DNA of 5,198 nt, taken from the NCBI GenBank assembly GCA_016840125.1, contig JAEOSY010000172.1, positions 1-5,198 on the forward strand, read 5' to 3'. The position numbers and the translations under genes are program-made. Source of the DNA: Candidatus Helarchaeota archaeon. Lineage in GTDB: Archaea > Asgardarchaeota > Lokiarchaeia > Helarchaeales > HEL-GB-A. The notes beneath the pieces were generated by a model, which ran no database searches, was not told the origin of the DNA, and was given only the letters and a program-made list of their open reading frames with translations. Shown piece after piece: positions 1 to 5,198 of this stretch (positions are counted from its first letter, which is position 1; each line of letters starts with the position of its first letter).

Positions 1-579
1 CTGGCTGCAGCTTTGAGTCATTCGGAACTACCCAAAGGCAAAAGCGTCGCAATTTTTACTTTTGGAGGGTCTCTTGGGGTTATGATGACCGATGCGGCAG
101 AAAAATACGGCTTGGATGTAGCACCCCTTAAAGAGTCTCAGATCGAAACTTTAAATAAAATTCTACCGGAATATTGGTCCCATTCTAACCCGATTGATGT
201 TACTGATGGAGGATCTATTTATGAACCCCGAACTCTCTTGAAAGTTTTCGCTATGATCCTCGAAGAATTCGATGTCCTCTTCCTTATTGCCCCAGTGTTT
301 GAACATAATGAGATTTTTGACTACGCTGAGAATGAAATGGATTTTCGTAAGATGTATCGTCAATTTATCAAAAGTAATATCAAGCGCTTTAATCGCCTTA
401 CACAATCGGGAAAGCCAATTTTTGTGTTGGGGGAGTATGGTGAAATCTCAGACCTCTTTTACAAGCATGGGATCCCAGTTTATGAATCGTTTGAGCAGAT
501 TGCAAGAACTTATGCTCGAATCTATGCTTATTCAAAAATTCTCAAAATGAGGAATGGAATCAACAAGAAGATAATGTAA
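1..579 (+). CDS. ADP-forming acyl-CoA synthetase, alpha-type (CoA-ligase) subunit, 3' part
   Basis: The frame is open from the first base, so this is the last 192 residues of a longer protein whose start lies left of the window; the TTG at 13 is internal. The family (acetate/acyl-CoA ligase, ADP-forming, related to succinyl-CoA synthetase) converts acyl-CoA, ADP and phosphate to acid, CoA and ATP in the cytoplasm. Visible here are the flavodoxin-like CoA-ligase domain beginning at VAIFTFGGSLGVMMTD (residues 16-31; relatives have a GG-P-GVM loop), the NPIDVT motif about 35 residues on, and a last alpha/beta domain ending in GIPVYESFEQIARTYA (157-172), the usual end of this module. The phosphorylated histidine (SHTG-type motif) would lie upstream, outside the window. 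No ATP-grasp (beta) domain follows, and the next gene is convergent, so the beta part must be upstream, N-terminally fused or elsewhere. Substrate cannot be told. Family confidence is high. Confidence 0.88.
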   Translation: MAAALSHSELPKGKSVAIFTFGGSLGVMMTDAAEKYGLDVAPLKESQIETLNKILPEYWSHSNPIDVTDGGSIYEPRTLLKVFAMILEEFDVLFLIAPVFEHNEIFDYAENEMDFRKMYRQFIKSNIKRFNRLTQSGKPIFVLGEYGEISDLFYKHGIPVYESFEQIARTYARIYAYSKILKMRNGINKKIM

Positions 580-588
580 AAGATAGAA

Positions 589-607
589 TTTTTTACATAT
601 ATTTTTT
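589..607 (+). terminator. T-run terminator of the acyl-CoA synthetase gene
   Basis: Two runs of six T (589-594 and 602-607) start about ten bases after the stop codon, with no strong stem before them. T-tracts without a stable hairpin are the usual archaeal intrinsic termination signal. The position between convergent genes fits. Confidence 0.45.
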
Positions 608-618
608 AAAATTTCATT

Positions 619-642
619 AAAAAAACCAAACATCTTCAAAAA
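619..642 (-). terminator. T-run terminator of the longin/DENN-like gene
   Basis: On the minus strand, immediately after the stop codon of the 505-residue gene, a T5 run (638-642) and a T7 run (619-625) follow each other. Together with the opposite-strand T-runs at 589-607 they make a compact bidirectional termination region in the 67-base convergent gap. Confidence 0.4.
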
Positions 643-646
643 TTAA

Positions 647-2164
647 TCATTTAGTGCCCATACCCATGAGCCCAATTACGTCTCTAACACTTTTGGAATG
701 TTTCAATGTTTTTGCTAAAAGAGTATTTAAATTCTCACTCATTTTAGCAATCAACTCGAGCGCCGCAGGTGAGTATAATGGTAATAGTTTTTCGAGTTGT
801 TTCGTTTGAGTTTCACTCTTGGATAAAATATCTAAGAAAGTTTTTAGAAGTGAGAATACATTTGAAATTTTCCCTTGAAAGAATACGCGAGCTTCACTGA
901 TGGATTCCACCTCGGCTAATTGGATGGTCTTTTTCATTAAATCTGAACAGAACGCATTTTTTTCGCCACCAGTCACTTGATTTTTAACTAGATCCACGAA
1001 GACCGATGACTTTTTAAAATTTACAGTATTAATTGGATGTGTTCCTACTATTAAATACTCACCGGGCATTTCCGCCCAAAATTTAACCGAGGGATGTGGA
1101 TAAAAATTTAAGATAGTCCCAATCATTTCTTCAACTTGTTTTCTAGACTCTCCAACAAATACAGTTTGTTTTTGAGTTAAGAGAGCAAAGATTACTTTAT
1201 CTATGTCTTCCTCTATTAGGGAAATAAGATTATTAAATTGAATCCGAGCTTGTTCTTCAGTTAAAACATCAGCTGTTATTCCCGATTTATAGTATTCTTC
1301 AAATAAAGATGCCTGAACGCTTCCTATATACTGGTTTAAATCAGCCCAGTTTTCGACAGCATCTTGTACATAGGGTGTTAACTTGACAATCTCATCCGAT
1401 GTAGGATTTGCCTCATATTTCTGTAAATAATTGCTGATACTCGGCAAAAGCTGCTGGGTTATGTTGTAAATTATGGTATTAAGCTGATAAAACATAAACC
1501 AGTCTTTTTCTTTCATAAAAAAACAGAGTAAATGTGAGAGATCACCTTTTTTCGATTTGTAGTTAAAACCTATAAGATACACAAGATACTGCGAATTTGG
1601 TAGATAAAGGAGATTTGGTTGTTTTAATAGAGATTTCAGCTTTTTATGGCCTAATTTTTCTGAAATCTGTTCCAAATGGCGTTTAAACTCATAAAAATGA
1701 GCAGCATCTTCCGATTTAATGAAAAGAATTTGGAGTGCCGGTCCGATTAAGAAGGGTTTTAGGGCTACTTTTAACAGCAGCGGAAATCCTTTTCTACTGG
1801 GTTGTACCTGTAAAACCGTATCACATAACACCGCAAACGCATCAAATTCTGTGAGTTCCCCGTGCCAAGTTGACGCAGAAGGGAAAGTTTCATGAAAATT
1901 TTTCGCTAATTTATTTAAAATGGATTCGACTTGCTCTTGGGATATAGTAATATCCAGACTTATCCCAAAAACAAATGTAAACCCCTGAAAAGTCTTAAAA
2001 AATAAATTTACATTTGAAAATTTTATAGAATCAAGTACCCCCTCCCCTAACTGTGTCGAAAATGTCAATAGCGCATGGAAGAATCCCCCTACTAATTGTA
2101 TATTATCAAAGCTCATATCCCCATAGGACCGATGGAATGCACAGACGCCATCTTTTATTATCAT
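647..2164 (-). CDS. Longin-domain protein with DENN/folliculin-like C-terminal region; candidate small-GTPase regulator
   Basis: 505 residues from ATG to TGA. The first longin strand starts at residue 1 (MIIKDGVCAFHRSYGD), which supports this start. Residues 1-95 read as a longin domain of the FUZ/MON1/HPS1 first-longin type: RSYGD, then a helix around LVGGFFHALLTFS (24-36), then strands at 50-70. Residues 105-180 may be a second longin-like unit. Residues 183-250 (LPNSQYLVYLIGF, then a strand and FFMKEKDWFMFYQL) look like another longin, as in Mon1 or the uDENN/longin lobe of folliculin. Residues 317-395 resemble a cDENN lobe: helix, then ALLTQKQTVFVGES, a helix to ILNFYPHP, GEYLIVGTHP, and the strand SSVFVDLV. 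Residues 420-505 are helical. There is no signal peptide; a hydrophobic stretch at 128-149 is broken by lysines, so a soluble protein is likely. Eukaryotic proteins of these folds are GEFs or GAPs for Rab and Rag GTPases. The gene is divergent from a Rab-like GTPase gene. The N-terminal longin is fairly secure; the DENN reading is tentative, and a tri-longin protein with an unrelated tail is the main alternative. Confidence 0.7.
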   Translation of the reverse strand: MIIKDGVCAFHRSYGDMSFDNIQLVGGFFHALLTFSTQLGEGVLDSIKFSNVNLFFKTFQGFTFVFGISLDITISQEQVESILNKLAKNFHETFPSASTWHGELTEFDAFAVLCDTVLQVQPSRKGFPLLLKVALKPFLIGPALQILFIKSEDAAHFYEFKRHLEQISEKLGHKKLKSLLKQPNLLYLPNSQYLVYLIGFNYKSKKGDLSHLLCFFMKEKDWFMFYQLNTIIYNITQQLLPSISNYLQKYEANPTSDEIVKLTPYVQDAVENWADLNQYIGSVQASLFEEYYKSGITADVLTEEQARIQFNNLISLIEEDIDKVIFALLTQKQTVFVGESRKQVEEMIGTILNFYPHPSVKFWAEMPGEYLIVGTHPINTVNFKKSSVFVDLVKNQVTGGEKNAFCSDLMKKTIQLAEVESISEARVFFQGKISNVFSLLKTFLDILSKSETQTKQLEKLLPLYSPAALELIAKMSENLNTLLAKTLKHSKSVRDVIGLMGMGTK

Positions 2165-2340
2165 AACAGTATAGGACAGTTTAATCCCACATTACTATTT
2201 TAGAAAATTTTTCAATTAATACGATAATTAATATTTATGAGTTTGATATAAATTCTGGTAGTCCTCATTATTCTATCTAATCCCTAAAAGTGGAATTTTA
2301 CATAAACGTAAAAGAAAGAAGTACAGGGTATGGGAACAGA
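2165..2340. promoter_or_regulatory. Divergent intergenic promoter region of the longin/DENN-like and GTPase genes
   Basis: This AT-rich stretch lies between two gene starts that face away from each other. A TATA-like box, gatataaa at 2245-2252 (tttatatc on the minus strand), could serve either direction. For the + strand gene it would place transcription start near 2273-2278. A second AT-rich element, aatatttat at 2230-2238, could serve the minus-strand gene. No clear Shine-Dalgarno sequence precedes either start. Box positions are judged by eye. Confidence 0.4.
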
Positions 2341-2895
2341 ATGAAAAGATTCGGATTTAAAATCGTATTACTGGGTGATCCGGGGGTAGGAAAAACGTCC
2401 CTTGTGCTCCGTTATGTCAATAACAGCTTTAGTGAACAATATACAAAAACAATAGGTGCCGACTTTCTTATCAAAAGCTTGGATTTATTTAAAACGCATT
2501 TTCGGCTTATTATTTGGGACATCGGAGGAGAGAAACACTGGACAGCCGTCCGCGAACGGTATATGCAAGGTGCAGATGGTTGTATTTTAGTTCTTGATAC
2601 TGCTCAAAAACAGGATGGTAACGAATATATAAACCAATGGCTAAAGGAAATCCAGGATTTTCGCGGAGAACGTATCCCAACGATAATTGTTGGAAACAAG
2701 ATTGACCTGAAACCCGCATTTAATATTCATGAATTCGCAGATCATGTTAAAAGCTTGGGTTACAACTTTGTTCGAGCAAGTGCAAAAACAGGAGATAGCG
2801 TAAATTCCTTTTTCACACAACTTACTGCTGATATTTACAATCAAAAATTAATTAAACTCCAAGAAATGCAAAAACAAGGTTTGTACCCTACTTAA
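2341..2895 (+). CDS. Rab/Ras-like small GTPase, Asgard type
   Basis: 184 residues from the ATG at 2341 (MKRFGFKIVLLGD), where Rab-family G domains normally begin. An in-frame GTG at 2290 would add 17 residues with no family character, but it cannot be excluded because the TATA-like box at 2245-2252 suits it too. All five G motifs are present: GDPGVGKTS (12-20), the switch-I Thr37 in KTIGADF, WDIGGEK (59-65), NKID (119-122) and SAK (147-149). The TIG-DF and WD-GG pattern is Rab-like. Oddities: the switch-II catalytic Gln is Glu64 (GAG), the usual Ala before the second Gly is Gly62, and Pro14 stands where Ras has Gly12. The C-terminus ends LYPT, and the only cysteine is Cys81 inside the G domain, so there is no prenylation site and membrane binding, if any, must come from a partner. 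It probably switches between GDP and GTP forms in signalling or membrane/cytoskeletal control; the pathway is unknown. The divergent longin/DENN-like gene is the obvious candidate regulator. Confidence 0.93.
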   Translation: MKRFGFKIVLLGDPGVGKTSLVLRYVNNSFSEQYTKTIGADFLIKSLDLFKTHFRLIIWDIGGEKHWTAVRERYMQGADGCILVLDTAQKQDGNEYINQWLKEIQDFRGERIPTIIVGNKIDLKPAFNIHEFADHVKSLGYNFVRASAKTGDSVNSFFTQLTADIYNQKLIKLQEMQKQGLYPT

Positions 2896-2896
2896 T

Positions 2897-2922
2897 AACT
2901 CTATTTTTCATTGATTAGAGTT
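2897..2922 (+). terminator. Hairpin just after the GTPase stop, possible terminator
   Basis: A perfect 7-bp inverted repeat, aactcta (2897-2903) and tagagtt (2916-2922), begins one base after the stop codon. Its 12-base loop starts with T5 (2904-2908). An A7 run follows at 2924-2931, not a T-run, so this is not a bacterial-type terminator. The T5 run or the stem could still end or protect the GTPase transcript. Confidence 0.35.
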
Positions 2923-3040
2923 GCAAAAAAACATTCAAGTAATGGGTCACCCTAATTCTCATTATCAATTTTTCGAATAGAAAACAAAGACAACGAATAT
3001 GATTAACCAAATAAATCTTCAGTATGAGTGTAATGTGCTC

Positions 3041-3064
3041 TAATTCCACCTCGAAATGGAATTA
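3041..3064. promoter_or_regulatory. Inverted repeat upstream of the glycoside hydrolase gene, candidate operator
   Basis: TAATTCCA (3041-3048) and TGGAATTA (3057-3064) form a perfect 8+8 bp inverted repeat with an 8-base spacer. The right arm runs into the TATA-like box at 3063-3074, where a bound regulator could block or help TBP/TFB. The symmetry fits a dimeric helix-turn-helix regulator. The regulator is not encoded in the window. Confidence 0.35.
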
Positions 3065-3074
3065 TATTATAAAT
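3063..3074 (+). promoter_or_regulatory. TATA-like box of the glycoside hydrolase gene
   Basis: The sequence ttatattataaa is a good match to an archaeal TATA box in an otherwise mixed-composition gap. Transcription would be expected to start about 25 bases downstream of its centre, near 3093-3098. That is just before an in-frame ATG at 3103 and about 45 bases before the ATG at 3142. Confidence 0.4.
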
Positions 3075-3141
3075 TTACCCTACGCTATAACGAAAATTAA
3101 TTATGAATTGCTTACACAAAAGAAATTGGAAGTTAAGTTCA

Positions 3142-5198
3142 ATGGAAGATATTAGAAAGAATTTCAAAACTCCCCCACGAGAATTTAGTCCAGTTCCGTT
3201 TTGGTTCTTAAATAGCGACCTATCAGATGAAGAGATTGATTGGAATCTGGATGAATTTGTTGATAAACACATCTTTAATGTTGTTGCCCACCCACGAACT
3301 GGAATGAACGTCGAGTATTTCTCGGAGGCATTTTGGGAACGAATGACATCAATAGTTGAAAAATGTCACGAAAGAAATATTAAAGTATTCTTATATGATG
3401 AGTATAATTGGCCTTCAGGTGTTATGGGGGGTATATTATTACGTGACCATCCTGAATTCAGGAATATAGGGCTCAAATATTATGTTTATAAAGCTAAAGG
3501 TGGAAAACGATTTGAATTAGAGCTCCCAGAGCGCTTTTTGATAGCAAAGGCCGTGAATACAGAGAACGAGGAAACGCTCGATCTAAAGGATTTTATTATT
3601 GACAATACATTAAATTGGGTCCCAGAATCGGGTAAATGGAACGTCCTAGTCTTTTATAAAAAAGTTTTTGAAGATCCCACTTTTAATACACTCGCTGCGC
3701 CTTGGTGTAAGGGTGAACGGGGATACATTGATGTTCTAAATCCTCAAGCGCTTGAATATTTTATAGAACTCACATATGACGAATATAAAAAGCGGCTTGG
3801 CGAATACTTTGGGAATACTATCATTGGGATTTTTACTGATGAACCATCTAATTATGTTGGCTTGATGTGGACTCCCAATTTCTTGAATATTTTTGAAAAG
3901 GAGAAAGGGTACCGATTAGAGGACCGAGCTCAGGAGCTTGCCCTTCCAATCGGTGAATACGTGAAAACGCGCTGTGATTATAATGAAGTTGCTATGCGTT
4001 TATATGAAAACGCCTATTATTCACAAATTTCAAGTTGGTGTGAAGCAAATAACATTGTCTTTACCGGCCATCTAAATATGGAAGAAAATTTGGATCATCT
4101 TCCTAAGATACATGGAGCTCTATACCCCTTGTTGAGTAAGATGCAGTTACCTGGTATTGATTATTTAGCTGATATGCCTGGATATGATAAAATTCCATAT
4201 CTTACTACAAAACCAAGTCTTTTTTGCCCGAATTTTACGGCGAAATTTATCAGTAGCATTGCACATTTACGAGGCGCGAAAAGAGTCCTCTGCGAAATAT
4301 TTGGGGGTGTGGGATGGAAAACCACATTTGAACGCATGAAATCTACGATAGACTGGATTGAAGCATGTGGGATTAATATGATTAACTGGCATGCGGCACA
4401 TATGGCTTTAGAAGGCTGCAGGAAACGAGACTTTCCCCCATCACACTTTGTTCAACAACCTTATTGGGATCAATATCAAATATTTTCAGATTATATAACT
4501 CGTATAAGTTTTATGAACCAGGGTACTCATATAGCAGATATTGCGTTATTTTTCCCCATTTCAACATATTGGGCTGAATTCTCGCTTTTAAAGCGTCCAA
4601 AATCTTGGCAAAAAAACTTGCGTATCTTATTTAGAGTGATAAATTCTTTCTTGAAAATTCAACGAGATTATGATATTATCTTTGAAGACGCACTTTTAAA
4701 CGATGAAATAGTTGTAAAGAACGCAGAACTTCATGCAAATCAAGAAAAATTCAAGATTCTTCTCCTTCCACCAACTACTTCAATCCCTGTAAAAATTCTG
4801 AGAAAATTTGAGGAATTCTATTTGAATGGCGGAAAAATTTTCTCACTCGGAGAATTGCCCACTAATTCTAGAGCAAAGAAAAATGATCCAGAGATAATTC
4901 AAATAGTTAAAAATATTTTCGGGGAAAAACCCGAAAAAAATAAGAAAAAAAATATTCAGAAAAATGCGAACGGGGGCATTGCAATCAATTTCCCTTTGAA
5001 GGGAGGTTCTAGTGAAAAAAAAATTCGAGATTATTTGAAATCCTATCTGGAGGATTTAATCCCATTTGATCTCCAAATTATTTCAAATGATAGAGAGTCC
5101 TTTATTTACAATCATCACAGGTTGGAAGATGGCGAGGTTTATTTCATTGCAAATTTATCTAAGAAAATTATTAATAGTGAAATCCAGATTCGAAACCA
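3142..5198 (+). CDS. GH106-like (alpha-L-rhamnosidase-type) glycoside hydrolase, 5' part
   Basis: 685 complete codons are present and the frame is still open at the right edge; relatives are often 900 residues or more, so the C-terminal beta-sandwich/sugar-binding part is probably missing. The start at 3142 puts the family opening FSPVPFWFLNSDLSDEEI at residues 15-32, with a weak ggaag 5-9 bases upstream of the preceding spacer. An in-frame ATG at 3103, adding 13 residues, is the alternative and lies nearer the predicted transcription start. A TIM-barrel-like catalytic region spans about 15-460, with LYDEYNWPSG (84-93), GIFTDEPS (229-236), GHLNMEEN (309-316), PGIDYL (337-342), CEIFGGVGW (384-392) and RKRDFPPS (427-434). 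Asp86/Glu87, Asp233/Glu234 and Glu385 are conserved-looking acids that could be catalytic. Residues 464-575 form a Rossmann/amidotransferase-like domain (RDYDIIFEDALL, then ILLLPP and a GGKIF strand). A lysine/asparagine-rich linker lies at 595-610. Neither start gives a signal peptide, so action on imported oligosaccharides in the cytoplasm is likely. The sugar is inferred from the family only. Confidence 0.87.
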   Translation, partial: MEDIRKNFKTPPREFSPVPFWFLNSDLSDEEIDWNLDEFVDKHIFNVVAHPRTGMNVEYFSEAFWERMTSIVEKCHERNIKVFLYDEYNWPSGVMGGILLRDHPEFRNIGLKYYVYKAKGGKRFELELPERFLIAKAVNTENEETLDLKDFIIDNTLNWVPESGKWNVLVFYKKVFEDPTFNTLAAPWCKGERGYIDVLNPQALEYFIELTYDEYKKRLGEYFGNTIIGIFTDEPSNYVGLMWTPNFLNIFEKEKGYRLEDRAQELALPIGEYVKTRCDYNEVAMRLYENAYYSQISSWCEANNIVFTGHLNMEENLDHLPKIHGALYPLLSKMQLPGIDYLADMPGYDKIPYLTTKPSLFCPNFTAKFISSIAHLRGAKRVLCEIFGGVGWKTTFERMKSTIDWIEACGINMINWHAAHMALEGCRKRDFPPSHFVQQPYWDQYQIFSDYITRISFMNQGTHIADIALFFPISTYWAEFSLLKRPKSWQKNLRILFRVINSFLKIQRDYDIIFEDALLNDEIVVKNAELHANQEKFKILLLPPTTSIPVKILRKFEEFYLNGGKIFSLGELPTNSRAKKNDPEIIQIVKNIFGEKPEKNKKKNIQKNANGGIAINFPLKGGSSEKKIRDYLKSYLEDLIPFDLQIISNDRESFIYNHHRLEDGEVYFIANLSKKIINSEIQIRN

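Noticed and set aside
163..550. Open frames at 163-405 (minus) and 272-550 (plus, other frame)
   Set aside because: They lie wholly inside the acyl-CoA synthetase gene, and their translations have no family character.
1718..1783. Possible membrane segment in the longin/DENN-like protein (residues 128-149)
   Set aside because: The hydrophobic stretch contains two lysines and a proline and sits between predicted longin-like strands, so a buried core strand/helix fits better.
2213..2231. Repeated aattaat in the divergent intergenic region
   Set aside because: It is short and low in complexity in very AT-rich DNA; chance is enough to explain it.
2510..2844. Open frames at 2510-2719 and 2641-2844 on the minus strand
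   Set aside because: They are antisense to the GTPase G3-G5 region, whose motifs are fully explained by the + strand frame.
3075..3272. Open frame on the minus strand over the start of the glycoside hydrolase
   Set aside because: It overlaps the promoter and conserved N-terminus of the hydrolase and has no recognisable sequence.
1..5198. tRNA, rRNA, CRISPR array or insertion sequence
   Set aside because: No cloverleaf-like tract, regularly spaced repeat, transposase frame or terminal inverted repeat was seen in the window.

Overview
The window looks like a piece of an Asgard archaeal chromosome (Lokiarchaeia, Thorarchaeia or a relative). The reasons are a compact, intronless, AT-rich layout, a Rab/Ras-type small GTPase, a longin-domain protein of the kind abundant in Asgard genomes, an archaeal-type ADP-forming acyl-CoA synthetase subunit, TATA-like boxes and T-run terminators, and weak or absent Shine-Dalgarno sequences. 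This assignment is inferred from gene content; there is no rRNA or other marker here.

Layout, left to right. (1) The 3' end of an ADP-forming acyl-CoA synthetase alpha-type subunit, + strand, cut by the left edge. (2) A short convergent gap with T-runs for both strands. (3) A 505-residue protein on the - strand with an N-terminal longin domain, a probable further longin-like region, and a C-terminal part that resembles the alpha/beta lobe of DENN/folliculin proteins. (4) A divergent intergenic region. (5) A 184-residue Rab-like GTPase, + strand, with complete nucleotide-binding motifs, a Gln-to-Glu change at the catalytic switch-II position and no C-terminal cysteine. (6) A 246-base gap with a hairpin just after the GTPase stop and an 8+8 bp perfect inverted repeat touching a TATA-like box. 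(7) A large GH106-like (alpha-L-rhamnosidase-type) glycoside hydrolase, + strand, running off the right edge.

The most interesting unit is the head-to-head pair of a longin/DENN-like protein and a Rab-like GTPase. In eukaryotes, longin-based proteins (Mon1-Ccz1, HPS1-HPS4, the DENN family) and the related folliculin group act on small GTPases as exchange factors or GAPs. The pair is therefore a candidate archaeal GTPase with its own regulator. The fold assignment rests on pattern recognition and needs profile or structure searches. The acyl-CoA synthetase and the glycoside hydrolase are metabolic genes (energy-yielding acyl-CoA cleavage; breakdown of deoxyhexose-containing glycans) with no visible functional link to the pair.
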